Below the pieces are notes generated by a model, which was not told the DNA's origin, did not search any database, and saw only the letters and a list, made by a program, of their open reading frames with translations. The position numbers and the translations under genes were made by a program. Shown here piece after piece: positions 9,193-18,668 of a DNA stretch of 64,000 nucleotides (the stretch's first letter is position 1; the number at the start of each line of letters is the position of its first letter). Location: contig NZ_MSSW01000040.1 of assembly GCF_002150685.1 (NCBI RefSeq), positions 62,001 through 126,000 of the forward strand. The letters are read 5' to 3'. Source of the DNA: Algoriphagus antarcticus. Its GTDB lineage: Bacteria > Bacteroidota > Bacteroidia > Cytophagales > Cyclobacteriaceae.

Positions 9193-11505
9193 ATGGCAGC
9201 TTCTAAACTCCTACGATATTTCATTCTATGTAGCATTTGCACGCTAGCATATAGCTGCACCATGCAGCAAAAAGATGAAGTGGAATTGTCAGACATCGAG
9301 CAAATAAGTTACAACTTCCATATCCGTCCAATTCTTTCTGACAAATGCTTTGCCTGCCATGGACCGGATGCAAATAAAAGAGAATCCGAATTACGATTGG
9401 ATACCGAAACTGGTGCTTATGCTGCGCTAAAGGATAATCCCAACCAGTTTGTGATCAAACCAGGCAACCTAGAGGAATCTACAGTTTATCATAGAATTAC
9501 TTCCGAAGATCCCGGTGAACTGATGCCACCTCCGGAATCCAATCTTTCTTTATCGAATACAGAAATACAACTGATCAAAAAGTGGATTGAGCAGGGAGCT
9601 AAGTATGAACCTCACTGGGCTTTTGTAAAAGCAGAAAAATCACAGCTTCCAAAAGAAACTGACTGGACTATCAATGAAATAGACCGCTTCGCTTTGAAGA
9701 AAATGACTGAAAAAGGTCTTCAGCCAAATCCAGAAGCTAAACCGTATGAATTGATCAAAAGAGCAAGTCTCGATCTTACAGGTCTTCCTCCTAGCCCTGA
9801 AGTTTTGGATAGGTTTGGTGATTTCTCGGGAGAACTTACTTATGCCGATTTACTCGATGGATTGCTGGGTGATCCAGGATTTGGGGAGAAAATGGCAATT
9901 CTTTGGATGGATATCTCCCGATATTCTGATAGTTATGGCTATCAAGACGACAACATCAGAACGCAGTGGCCATATCGGGATTGGGTAATTCATGCCTTCA
10001 ATGAAAATCTTCCTTATGATCAATTTCTCACTTGGCAACTAGCCGGGGATCTTTTGCCTGATGCAAGCAAAGAACAAATTTTGGCGACAGCCTTCAATAG
10101 AAATCATAAATACACAGAAGAAGGTGGAGTAATCGACGAGGAGTACAGAATCGAATATGTGCTTGACAAAACGAATACGGTAAGCAAAGGGCTTTTGGGA
10201 ATCACTATGGAGTGTGCCCAGTGTCATGATCATAAGTATGATCCATTCTCACAGAAAGAATATTACGAGATGTTTGCCTTTTTTAATAATACTCCTGAAA
10301 AAGGATATCAAGGCGATGTGTCACAATCTAAGCCTGCCAAAACTCCAATTCTTTGGGTAGATCAGGAAGATCTTTCTGGGGTTATGAGTTTTATCAACTA
10401 TGCTGACACCTCCAAATTGAGTATTTCTGTAATGGGAGAATTGGATGAGCAGCGCCCTACCTACATTCTAGATCGCGGAGTGTATGATGCTCCGACCACG
10501 GAAGTTGAGCCTTCCACTCCTTCTTCCATTTTGGAGTTTCCAGCAGATTTGGAAAAGAACCGTCTGGGTCTGGCCAAATGGGTTACTGCCAGAGAAAACC
10601 CTTTGACAGCCAGAGTATTTGTAAATCTGATGTGGCAGGAGATATTCGGCCAAGGCATAGTCAAATCTGCCGGTGACTTTGGTATGCAGGGAGATCTTCC
10701 TACGCATCCCGAATTGTTGGATTGGCTGGCAGTTGATTTTATGGAAAATGGTTGGGATATCAAGCGTCTGATGAAGCAAATCTTAAGTTCGGCTACCTAT
10801 AAACAGTCCGCAGTGATCACCGACCAACACCTCAATACTGATCCTGCTAATTTGTACTTATCCAGAGCTTCCCGCTTACGACTTCCTGCTGAAAATATTC
10901 AGGATCTAGTGCTTGCCAGCAGTGGCTTGCTTGTGAGAAAGCTAGGTGGGCCCAGTGTGAAACCATATATGCCAGAAGGAATTTGGGAAGCAGCCACTTC
11001 AGGAAGAGGGGTATTAGCGACTTATATTCAGGACAAAGGGGACAAGCTGTACAGAAGAGGTTTGTACAATTTTATCAAACTAACAGTGCCACCACCGAAA
11101 GCTATCATCTTTGATTCCAGTAATAGAGATCGATGTGAGATTGGCAGAAGCAGGACCAACACCCCGCTTCAGGCACTTGTGATGATGAATGATCCGATGA
11201 TTCTGGAAGCTTCTCGGGTCTTAGCAGGCAAAATGTGGGATGAAAATAAGGATGAAGAGAAAGCGATTTCTACTTCATTCAAGCGAATAGTTTGTAGAGA
11301 TATGAGTAGTGAAGAAAAGTCTATCCTACTCTCCTACTATCAAGATCAATTAGAAAGATTTAGAAAAAATCCGGAGCAGGTTCTGCCTACGTTGAGTGTA
11401 GGGGAATTTCCTCTGGAAGAAAAAAACATTAATCCAGAAACTGCCGCTCTCATGCAAGTGATTGTGAGCATTTACAATCTGGAAGAAACGATTACCAAAA
11501 GCTGA
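9193..11505 (+). CDS. Lipoprotein cytochrome with PSD1, DUF1549 and DUF1553 domains
   Basis: This 770-residue protein has a lipoprotein signal peptide ending LAYSC (Cys22). A Planctomycete-type cytochrome c segment follows with a heme motif CFACH at residues 52-56 (ACHGPDANKRESELRLD). DUF1549 covers about 150-350 and contains a second CxxCH, CAQCH at 341-345. DUF1553 covers about 455-720. The family is very abundant in Planctomycetes and Verrucomicrobia and always pairs with DUF1501 proteins; its biochemical role is not established, though links to polysaccharide use are often proposed. The next gene starts 2 bp after the stop, so they form one operon. Export and covalent heme attachment are inferred from the motifs. 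Confidence 0.93.
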   Translation: MAASKLLRYFILCSICTLAYSCTMQQKDEVELSDIEQISYNFHIRPILSDKCFACHGPDANKRESELRLDTETGAYAALKDNPNQFVIKPGNLEESTVYHRITSEDPGELMPPPESNLSLSNTEIQLIKKWIEQGAKYEPHWAFVKAEKSQLPKETDWTINEIDRFALKKMTEKGLQPNPEAKPYELIKRASLDLTGLPPSPEVLDRFGDFSGELTYADLLDGLLGDPGFGEKMAILWMDISRYSDSYGYQDDNIRTQWPYRDWVIHAFNENLPYDQFLTWQLAGDLLPDASKEQILATAFNRNHKYTEEGGVIDEEYRIEYVLDKTNTVSKGLLGITMECAQCHDHKYDPFSQKEYYEMFAFFNNTPEKGYQGDVSQSKPAKTPILWVDQEDLSGVMSFINYADTSKLSISVMGELDEQRPTYILDRGVYDAPTTEVEPSTPSSILEFPADLEKNRLGLAKWVTARENPLTARVFVNLMWQEIFGQGIVKSAGDFGMQGDLPTHPELLDWLAVDFMENGWDIKRLMKQILSSATYKQSAVITDQHLNTDPANLYLSRASRLRLPAENIQDLVLASSGLLVRKLGGPSVKPYMPEGIWEAATSGRGVLATYIQDKGDKLYRRGLYNFIKLTVPPPKAIIFDSSNRDRCEIGRSRTNTPLQALVMMNDPMILEASRVLAGKMWDENKDEEKAISTSFKRIVCRDMSSEEKSILLSYYQDQLERFRKNPEQVLPTLSVGEFPLEEKNINPETAALMQVIVSIYNLEETITKS

Positions 11506-11506
11506 C

Positions 11507-12961
11507 ATGGAAAAGGAAATATTAGAAGAAGGACTCAATCACAATCGGAGGAAATTTCTATCCAGATTAAGCCTGGGTGTAGGAAGTCTAGCACTGGGTT
11601 CTCTCCTGGTTCCTGATCTCTTTTCTGGAAAAGCTGGAGCTGAAGAAGCCATGATGAATGCGCTTCCGCATTTCGCTCCTAAAGCCAAAAGAATCATCTA
11701 TCTTTTTCAGAATGGCGCTCCAAGTCAACTGGAATCATTTGATTACAAACCCCTTTTAAATAAAAGGATGGGAGAAGAACTCCCCGAATCTATTCGTGGT
11801 ACGCAGCGACTTACCGGAATGACTGCTGGTCAATCCTCCTTTCCTTTGGTAGGATCCCATTACAAATTTAATCAGTACGGGGAGTCGCGAGCCTGGATAT
11901 CAGAGGTTTTTCCACATACCGCTGGAATAGTTGATGACATCTGCATTGTGAAATCCATGCACACAGATGCGATCAACCATGACCCCGCACTTACCTTCTT
12001 TCAGACAGGAGCGCAAGTAGGAAATCGTCCGAGTATGGGCTCTTGGCTGAGCTATGGCTTGGGAAGTGAAAACAGTAATCTACCTGCATTTTCTGTTCTT
12101 CTTAGTCGAGGCAGAGGAAATGGTCAGGGTGTTTATTCTAAACTTTGGAGCAATGGATTTCTAGAGGCAACCCACCAAGGTGTACAGTTTTCGAATTCGG
12201 AGGATCCTGTGCTATATCTCAAAGATCCAGAATCTATGAGCCGTGAAGAGCGAAGGAAAATGATAGATCAGATCGCTGCAATGAATGACTTGAGCATGCA
12301 GCAATTCAATGATCCGGAGATTTCTGCGAAAGTAAAGCAGTACGAGATGGCCTACCGCATGCAAACAGCCGTCCCTGAAATGACGGATATTTCAAAGGAA
12401 CCGGAAAGTATAATCAAACTTTACGGGCCTGATTGCCTAGTTCCAGGCACTTATGCGGCAAATTGTCTTTTGGCCAGAAAACTATCTGAAAGTGGCGTTC
12501 GTTTCGTTCAGCTCTACCATCAAGGATGGGATCAGCACGGTAATTTGCCGAATGAAATGCGACTTCAGGCCGAAGACGTGGATCAGGCTTCAGCAGCGTT
12601 GATTACTGATTTGAAGCAAAGAGGCTTGCTCGATGAGACTTTAGTTATCTGGGGTGGAGAATTTGGAAGAACAAATTATTGCCAAGGAAAAATAGTAGTT
12701 GACAATTACGGTCGTGATCATCACCCTCGTGCATTCTCCATCTGGATGGCAGGTGGCGGAGTGAAATCTGGAATGGTCTATGGCGAGACAGATGAATTTG
12801 GCTACAACATCACTGAAAATCCAGTACATGTGCATGATTTCCAAGCGACAGTCCTTCACCTGATGGGAATAGATCACGAGCGTATGACATATAAGCACCT
12901 CGGCAGAAGATATCGCCTAACTGATGTCTCTGGTAAAGTAGTAAAAGACTTAATTGCTTAA
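11507..12961 (+). CDS. DUF1501 family exported protein with Tat-type signal
   Basis: The 484-residue protein starts with a twin-arginine signal (NRRKFLSRLSLGVGS) and then follows the DUF1501 pattern: IYLFQNGAPSQLESFDYKP, GGEFGRTNYC and DHHPRAFSIWMAGGGVK. DUF1501 proteins have an alkaline-phosphatase/sulfatase-like fold, and several conserved Asp/His residues typical of metal binding are present (DNYGRDHHPR, HVHDFQATV). No substrate is known. It is the middle gene of the cassette, 2 bp after the cytochrome gene and 6 bp before the next. The pairing suggests an exported complex, with folding in the cytoplasm before Tat export. Confidence 0.92.
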   Translation: MEKEILEEGLNHNRRKFLSRLSLGVGSLALGSLLVPDLFSGKAGAEEAMMNALPHFAPKAKRIIYLFQNGAPSQLESFDYKPLLNKRMGEELPESIRGTQRLTGMTAGQSSFPLVGSHYKFNQYGESRAWISEVFPHTAGIVDDICIVKSMHTDAINHDPALTFFQTGAQVGNRPSMGSWLSYGLGSENSNLPAFSVLLSRGRGNGQGVYSKLWSNGFLEATHQGVQFSNSEDPVLYLKDPESMSREERRKMIDQIAAMNDLSMQQFNDPEISAKVKQYEMAYRMQTAVPEMTDISKEPESIIKLYGPDCLVPGTYAANCLLARKLSESGVRFVQLYHQGWDQHGNLPNEMRLQAEDVDQASAALITDLKQRGLLDETLVIWGGEFGRTNYCQGKIVVDNYGRDHHPRAFSIWMAGGGVKSGMVYGETDEFGYNITENPVHVHDFQATVLHLMGIDHERMTYKHLGRRYRLTDVSGKVVKDLIA

Positions 12962-12967
12962 GCCTAT

Positions 12968-15100
12968 ATGCTCAAGATTTCTTCGATCAGATCTTTTCTG
13001 GAAAGCACCCTTTTTGTCTGGATAGGTCTTACCCTCATTATCACTTTAGCAGGAAATACTCTGGTTTTGCCCGATTGGCTTCAGGTCGTCGGTAGAAGTC
13101 ATCCGATCCTATTACACTTTCCTATTGTGCTACTCTTGATGGGCTTGCTCTTTTTTTGGATTCCAGGTATTGACAAAAAGCCAGAGATTAGAGAAATAGG
13201 AGAAATAAGTTTTCTAGCAGGCTGCAATTTCGCAGGAATTACTGTGCTGGCTGGGTTGATTTTGGCGCAAGAAGAATACACTGGTGAGATCTTGACCTGG
13301 CACAAATGGGCAGGTCTGGTAGTTTTCGGAGGTTGTGTAATTCTCTATTTTTTCAGAGCAATGCAAGCCAAAGTCATTCGGATATCCAGTGTCGTGCTAG
13401 CAGGAGCAATAATCGCAACCGGACATTGGGGAGCGGGATTGACTCATGGAGAAGATTTTCTTCTGGCACCCATCCAATCAAATAATATTGAAGTAGTCCC
13501 TTTGGCTGAAGCTGAAATATTTGGCGATGTAGTGCTGCCTATATTGGAGGCAAAATGTATCAGTTGCCACAAAGAGGGGAAGATAAAAGGAGAGCTAAGA
13601 ATGGATCATATCGAAGGCTTGCAAAAAGGCGGGAAGTCTGGGCCATTTGTACTTGCGGGAGATTTTGAAAAATCGCTTCTCATACAGCGAATCAATCTTC
13701 CTTTAGACGAAAAAAAGCACATGCCACCAAAGAATAAGGCTCAATTGACTGATGAGGAACTTTTGATCTTGAGTGAGTGGGTTGCCTCCGGAGCTAGTTT
13801 TGAGCAAAAACTGGTTACCCTACCTGCGAAAAACGAGTTGTATCAATTGGCTTCTGTGAAGTTTGAAGGAAATAAAATTTATTCCTTTGATGCTGCTGAT
13901 CAAGATGATATCACTGAGTTAAACACTTCCTTTCGCTCGGTTCAACCCCTCTTTCCTGAATCTCCAGCATTGGATGTTTCTTATTTTGGTATTTCAGCGT
14001 TTCCACCTGAGTCACTTTCTGACCTGAAAATGGTCAATGACCAAATTGTGCAATTTAGTCTGAGCAAGATGCCTCTAGCTGGAATTGATCTCAAGTTTTT
14101 AAAGGATTTCAAACACTTGGAAGAACTTCAATTAAACTTTACAGAGTTGGATGCTGATCAGCTGAAAGTGATTTCTGAACTGAATACCCTCGAAGTTTTG
14201 GCCATTTCTGGAAATGAGATTGATTCAGAATCACTCCAAAATCTCGCTAAAATGAAATCGCTTAAAAAGCTGTATCTATGGCAGACAGGATTGAGCGACC
14301 CAGATCAGAAAAGTATTCAAAAGTCACTATCGACGACTGAGATAGACTTTGGTTTTGATGGAAAAGGAATTATATATGAGCTGAATAGCCCAGCCATTTC
14401 CCAAGCGGAATTGATCTATCAAGACAGTTTGGAACTTACCCTTTCCCACCCGATCAAAACCGCTGAGATTCGCTACACTCTGGATGGCACAGAGCCAGAT
14501 AGCATATCAAGTGCTGTTTACTCAGCACCTATATTTGTCAAAAACACTGGAAAAATAGTAGCTAAGGCGTATGCTGCAGACTGGAAAGGCTCTAAAGCAA
14601 TTGAAGCAGTTTTTATGCATTCTGGAATTACGCCCTCTAAATTTTCGCTAGTCTATGAGCCAAATTCAAAGTACAAGGCATCAGGTGCCGCCACGCTTTT
14701 TGATTTGGAAAAGGCTAAAACGCCGAATCTTGGAGAAAAATGGCTGGGATTTCAAGATGAGCCTATGGTGTTGGAAGTAGGCTTTGAGAAAAATGCAGAC
14801 AAACCTAAAGATGTTTCAATTAGCCTGCTTTACAGTGAAGGCTCACATATTTTCCCGCCTTCAAAAGTATCCATTCAAGGTTTGGAAAATGGAAAGTGGA
14901 ATCAATTGGCGAGTACAATTCCTACACCTTCCACTAAAGCATCCTCAGCCCGATCTGAATTGTTAAACTTTGAACTTGCAAATACGAATTATGATAAGCT
15001 AAAAATCACACTAACCCCACTTGCTCATTTGCCTAAGTGGCATCCTGGTGCGGGAGGTAAGGGGTGGGTATTTGTGGATGAGGTGATTTTTAATAAGTAA
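12968..15100 (+). CDS. Membrane-anchored cytochrome c protein with DUF2231-like, LRR and chitobiase C-terminal domains
   Basis: This 710-residue protein opens with about four membrane helices (residues 15-165, DUF2231-like, with HPILLHFPIVLLLMG). A Planctomycete-type cytochrome domain follows with CISCH at 197-201 and LRMDHIEGLQKGGKSG. A short leucine-rich repeat region lies at about 360-450. A chitobiase/hexosaminidase-type C-terminal domain near 480-555 shows EIRYTLDGTEPDS. The C terminus ends in a discoidin-like beta region. It is the third gene of the cassette. The architecture suggests an electron-accepting membrane partner for the two exported proteins, which is an inference. Confidence 0.88.
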   Translation: MLKISSIRSFLESTLFVWIGLTLIITLAGNTLVLPDWLQVVGRSHPILLHFPIVLLLMGLLFFWIPGIDKKPEIREIGEISFLAGCNFAGITVLAGLILAQEEYTGEILTWHKWAGLVVFGGCVILYFFRAMQAKVIRISSVVLAGAIIATGHWGAGLTHGEDFLLAPIQSNNIEVVPLAEAEIFGDVVLPILEAKCISCHKEGKIKGELRMDHIEGLQKGGKSGPFVLAGDFEKSLLIQRINLPLDEKKHMPPKNKAQLTDEELLILSEWVASGASFEQKLVTLPAKNELYQLASVKFEGNKIYSFDAADQDDITELNTSFRSVQPLFPESPALDVSYFGISAFPPESLSDLKMVNDQIVQFSLSKMPLAGIDLKFLKDFKHLEELQLNFTELDADQLKVISELNTLEVLAISGNEIDSESLQNLAKMKSLKKLYLWQTGLSDPDQKSIQKSLSTTEIDFGFDGKGIIYELNSPAISQAELIYQDSLELTLSHPIKTAEIRYTLDGTEPDSISSAVYSAPIFVKNTGKIVAKAYAADWKGSKAIEAVFMHSGITPSKFSLVYEPNSKYKASGAATLFDLEKAKTPNLGEKWLGFQDEPMVLEVGFEKNADKPKDVSISLLYSEGSHIFPPSKVSIQGLENGKWNQLASTIPTPSTKASSARSELLNFELANTNYDKLKITLTPLAHLPKWHPGAGGKGWVFVDEVIFNK

Positions 15101-15192
15101 TAGGATTATCTTCTACTTTACCATTAACCTTCTTTGCTTTGACAGACCAAAGACCGCAGAACGAAGTGGCTAAATGCTTTATTTCAGCAAAT

Positions 15193-15237
15193 TCTAGTAC
15201 GCTTTTATATCTTTACTGGTAGAAAAGCGGTTACACA
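15193..15237. repeat. Partial relative of the dispersed element, with inverted repeat
   Basis: The segment TTACTGGTAGAAAAGCG here differs by one base from the right end of element copy B (TTACTGGCAGAAAAGCG). A preceding GTACGCTTTT is the reverse complement of the same end, so ACGCTTTT and AAAAGCG can pair. It lies between two convergent genes and might act as a terminator. Confidence 0.4.
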
Positions 15238-15262
15238 TAATAAGTAAATTACATCGTCTAAA

Positions 15263-16147
15263 TCAATCCTCGGTTTTACTCAGTATCTCCTTATACATTT
15301 CGATATTCTCTTTTACTTTTTCGTCAAGTTCTGGCTCTTGGATATCTTTGATAGAATTCATCTTATCCAAAATCGCTTTGGCTACTAAAACACGAGCAGC
15401 TTCTTTATTATCTGATGGAATCACAAACCATGGAGCATGTGTTTTGGAGGTTTTATTAATCGCATCTTCATAACACCTCTGATAATCATCCCATCTATCC
15501 CGCTCTTTTAGATCTCCAGGCGAAAACTTCCAATTGTGTTTTTCCTTATTGAGCCTACGTAGCAATCGCTGTCTTTGCTCCTCTTTACCGAGATGCAAAA
15601 AGAATTTTAGGATGATCGTACCATTATCAGAGATTTGCTTTTCGAAATTATTGATCTGCTCAAATCGTTTATCCCAAAAATCGAGTGTGATATCATCTAA
15701 CGAATTGATTCCTGGGATATTTTCTCCCAAAATATACTCAGGATGCACTCGGGTCACCAATACATTCTCGTAATGCGTACGATTGAAAACTCCATATTTA
15801 CCTCGCTGCGGCAAGGCTACGATATGCCGCCACAGGTAATCATGCTGAAGCTCCAATTTGGAAGGAGTTTTGAAACTATGAACTACCACTCCACGAGGGT
15901 TGAATTCTTTAAAAACCTCACGAATCAAGCTATCCTTCCCAGCCGTGTCCATTCCCTGCAAACATATCAGAACGCTATATTTATTATGTGCATACATAAT
16001 ATCTTGATGATCACTGAGTTTTTCTCTTATCTTATTCAGTTCTTTCTCCTTCTTTTTTTCCGATGCTTCCAAGTCTATTGAAGTAGGTATCTCTTTTAGA
16101 GAAATAGTCTTAGTCACTTTAAAGTCATCGATGGAAATATTTTTCAT
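15263..16147 (-). CDS. Polyphosphate kinase 2 family phosphotransferase (PPK2)
   Basis: The 294-residue protein belongs to the PPK2 family, which transfers phosphate between inorganic polyphosphate and nucleotides, usually making NTP or NDP from polyphosphate. The Walker A loop is LQGMDTAGKDS, followed by FNPRGVVVHSFKTPS and the catalytic lid segment HDYLWRHIVALPQRGKYGVF. The end carries WFVIPSDNKEAARVLV. The length fits the single-domain type. Which nucleotide it prefers cannot be told from sequence alone. It stands alone between divergent or convergent neighbours; ppk1 and ppx lie 8 kb away, giving the cell both synthesis and use of polyphosphate. Confidence 0.94.
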   Translation of the reverse strand: MKNISIDDFKVTKTISLKEIPTSIDLEASEKKKEKELNKIREKLSDHQDIMYAHNKYSVLICLQGMDTAGKDSLIREVFKEFNPRGVVVHSFKTPSKLELQHDYLWRHIVALPQRGKYGVFNRTHYENVLVTRVHPEYILGENIPGINSLDDITLDFWDKRFEQINNFEKQISDNGTIILKFFLHLGKEEQRQRLLRRLNKEKHNWKFSPGDLKERDRWDDYQRCYEDAINKTSKTHAPWFVIPSDNKEAARVLVAKAILDKMNSIKDIQEPELDEKVKENIEMYKEILSKTED

Positions 16148-16263
16148 GCGTTTTATGATTTTGAATGGATAAAAAGTATGTTTTCAAGTAAAGAACAAGA
16201 TAATATTTTATCTTAACCCAACAGAAAAACCCCTTCTTTTAACTTCATTCCCCCAACCTTAAA

Positions 16264-17409
16264 ATGACCCAAAATTCTATCTCACCAGGTATAACTAATC
16301 GTTACCTGGCTCTAGACGTGTTACGCGGATTGACGATTGCCTTTATGATAATAGTCAATACAGCAGGCGACTGGAGCAATTTGTTTGCGCCGCTTGCTCA
16401 TGCATCCTGGCATGGCTTCACTCCCACTGACTTGGTTTTCCCCACATTTCTATTTGTAGTTGGGAATGCGATGAGTTTTTCTATGAAAAAGCTCGAGCAA
16501 ATGTCTAGCGCTGAGTTTTTCAAAAAAGTTGGAAAGAGAACGATACTTATATTCCTGATCGGCTGGCTACTTAATGCTTTTCCTTTTTATCACATCTCAG
16601 ATTCAGGAGCTATCAGCTTTATAGACCTAACTGAAGTTCGCCTTTTTGGCGTATTGCAGCGAATTGCGCTTTGCTACTTCTTTGGAGCAATTGTTTTGTA
16701 CTATGGAGGAATCAAAGGAGCATGGATATTCAGTGCGATCGCTCTCTTGGGTTATTGGGCCATCATGTATTTCTTTGGTGATGCAGCCGATCCTTACAGC
16801 CTCACAGGAAATGCTGCTATCAAACTAGACCTGGCGCTAATAGGCCCGGAAAGAATGTACGGAGGCGAGGGAATCCCATTTGATCCCGAAGGGATTTTAA
16901 GCACTTTACCTGGAATCGTAAATGTAATCGCAGGCTACCTAGCCGGGAAAATGATTCAAAAGTTGGGTAACACAATGCAGTCTGTGAAAAAACTCATTGC
17001 TATAGGATTGGTTTTAATCATTGTAAGCTACCTATGGGATATAGTTTTCCCAATCAATAAAAAGATATGGACAAGCTCATACGTTTTACTCACCACAGGT
17101 ATTGACCTATTCTTACTTGCTCTTCTGGTTGGTGTGATAGAAATCAAAAACTGGAAAGGCTGGACATACTTCTTTGAGGTTTTTGGTAGAAATCCACTCA
17201 TTCTATACATTTTATCAGGCTTAGTTGTAACTCTTTTATCCATGATTCCTGTTGGGGACACAACGCTTAAAGGTTTCATTTATGCTAATTTCTATAAGAG
17301 TTGGCTGGCTCCTAAAACTGCCTCCTTCCTATTCGCATTTAGCTACATGCTAGTTATTTGGCTGATTGGACTTTGGATGGACAAAAAGAAAATCTACATC
17401 AAAGTGTAA
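16264..17409 (+). CDS. Membrane acyltransferase-like protein, DUF5009/HGSNAT (NagX) family
   Basis: This 381-residue polytopic protein has about ten predicted membrane helices. It begins NRYLALDVLRGLTIAFMI, the start motif of the heparan-alpha-glucosaminide N-acetyltransferase/NagX-like family, followed by HGFTPTDLVFPTFLFVVG. Members in Bacteroidota are often linked to amino-sugar use and are proposed to acetylate sugars across the membrane. Conserved histidine and aspartate are seen near residues 44-52 (WHGFTPTD). No amino-sugar genes are next to it, so the substrate is unknown. It is probably monocistronic. Confidence 0.88.
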   Translation: MTQNSISPGITNRYLALDVLRGLTIAFMIIVNTAGDWSNLFAPLAHASWHGFTPTDLVFPTFLFVVGNAMSFSMKKLEQMSSAEFFKKVGKRTILIFLIGWLLNAFPFYHISDSGAISFIDLTEVRLFGVLQRIALCYFFGAIVLYYGGIKGAWIFSAIALLGYWAIMYFFGDAADPYSLTGNAAIKLDLALIGPERMYGGEGIPFDPEGILSTLPGIVNVIAGYLAGKMIQKLGNTMQSVKKLIAIGLVLIIVSYLWDIVFPINKKIWTSSYVLLTTGIDLFLLALLVGVIEIKNWKGWTYFFEVFGRNPLILYILSGLVVTLLSMIPVGDTTLKGFIYANFYKSWLAPKTASFLFAFSYMLVIWLIGLWMDKKKIYIKV

Positions 17410-17467
17410 ATAATGTATTTGATTATCCATAATGATCCCATTATCGATAATCTCTACGATATACATG

Positions 17468-17511
17468 CTGGAAGACCGGGGACCCACCACGTCATCAGGC
17501 AGGCCGAAGTG
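17468..17511 (-). repeat. GC-rich relative of the element centre
   Basis: On the minus strand this reads CGGCCTGCCTGATGACG, then GTGGTGGGTC and CGGTCTTCC. It shares GGCCTGCCT, CGTGG, GGGTC and GTCTTCC with the variable centre of element copy A at 8838-8870. The base composition stands out from the AT-rich intergenic DNA around it. It is a fragment or a diverged copy in reverse orientation. Confidence 0.4.
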
Positions 17512-17660
17512 GCCCATATCCTAAAGTGATCATTGTTCTATGATCCTTTAGTCCCTTTTCCGAAAGAAAAGTGGATAGACAGAATTGAATTACTTGTTGC
17601 TCAGATATTTACATTTAAAAATGTAACTTCATATCGACTTTTAACCTAAGCTATATTTTT

Positions 17661-18662
17661 ATGACACTTAAAATCGGAGTTTACAATGTAGAGTGGATGC
17701 GTGATCTTTTTGACACGGACGGAAATCCAAAAACCACAGGAAAAGAACAAATAAGAAGTCAGCAATTAGCCGATGTAATCCGATCAATGGATCCGGATTT
17801 CCTCGGAATAGTGGAAGGCCCAAACACTTTGGTGGACGGCTCCAAAACTGCTTCCGCCCAAATGGAAATCTGGACTCAAACTTTCATTCCCGGATCAAAT
17901 TACAAAGGTATTCATGGATTCCCTTCCGCAGGTCAGCAGGAGCTTTGTGCAATTTACAATCCCGACAAGATCAATGTCCTCTTTACTCCTGAGACGAAAG
18001 AAGGGAAGAGATTTGATGAGCCTTTTCTGCAAGACACCACCAATCGACTGATCAAGGAACAATATCGACACTATCGTCCTCCGCTTGAGCTGAGCATTTT
18101 AGGTTTGGACAATTCATTAATTACACGGGTGATCATTGCCCACACCAAATCAAAAGGGATTTTCGATATGGTGGATTATGCACGATTTGAGCAGATTTCC
18201 GCGAGAGATCGACTCAAGTTATTCGCAGAATGTATGTCTATTCGTGAAAGATGTGATGAGTATTTGGAAAAAAATCAACAAGTCATGGTGATGGGTGATA
18301 TCAATGATGGTTTTGAATTGGATTTTTATGAAAATAAATTCTCGAAAAGTGCAGTAGAAATTTTGCTCGGTGATGTCTGGAAACCTGAGTTGGTTTTGAA
18401 ACCAGTTCTACCCAAACCAAAACTCAATAGCTATGGGTATACCCCGAATTCCAGCAAATACAGGGACAGAATTACTGGAGATCAGATCAATGTGTTGATT
18501 GATCACATACTTGCCAGTCAAGGATTGAAGATTATAAAAGGGTCGGTTTGGAATCCATATTTGGAAAAAAGCAATCCTATAATCCAAGCAGTAAGCGACG
18601 CACTCAAAAAAGCTTCTGACCACTTTCCTATTCTTTGCGAAATAGAAATACCAACCCATTAA
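17661..18662 (+). CDS. Endonuclease/exonuclease/phosphatase family protein
   Basis: This 333-residue protein has the EEP fold seen in exonuclease III, DNase I and phosphoesterases. Active-site elements are visible: YNVEWMRD (N-terminal Asn), GIVEGP (metal-binding Glu), AHTKSKG, MGDINDGFE (Asp/Asn pair) and SDHFPILCEIE (final catalytic Asp-His). No signal peptide is seen, so it acts in the cytoplasm. It is followed after 6 bp by a DUF4287/DUF5655 gene and may form an operon of three or four genes. Whether the substrate is DNA, a lipid or a small phosphoester cannot be told. Confidence 0.88.
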   Translation: MTLKIGVYNVEWMRDLFDTDGNPKTTGKEQIRSQQLADVIRSMDPDFLGIVEGPNTLVDGSKTASAQMEIWTQTFIPGSNYKGIHGFPSAGQQELCAIYNPDKINVLFTPETKEGKRFDEPFLQDTTNRLIKEQYRHYRPPLELSILGLDNSLITRVIIAHTKSKGIFDMVDYARFEQISARDRLKLFAECMSIRERCDEYLEKNQQVMVMGDINDGFELDFYENKFSKSAVEILLGDVWKPELVLKPVLPKPKLNSYGYTPNSSKYRDRITGDQINVLIDHILASQGLKIIKGSVWNPYLEKSNPIIQAVSDALKKASDHFPILCEIEIPTH

Positions 18663-18668
18663 CTAACT

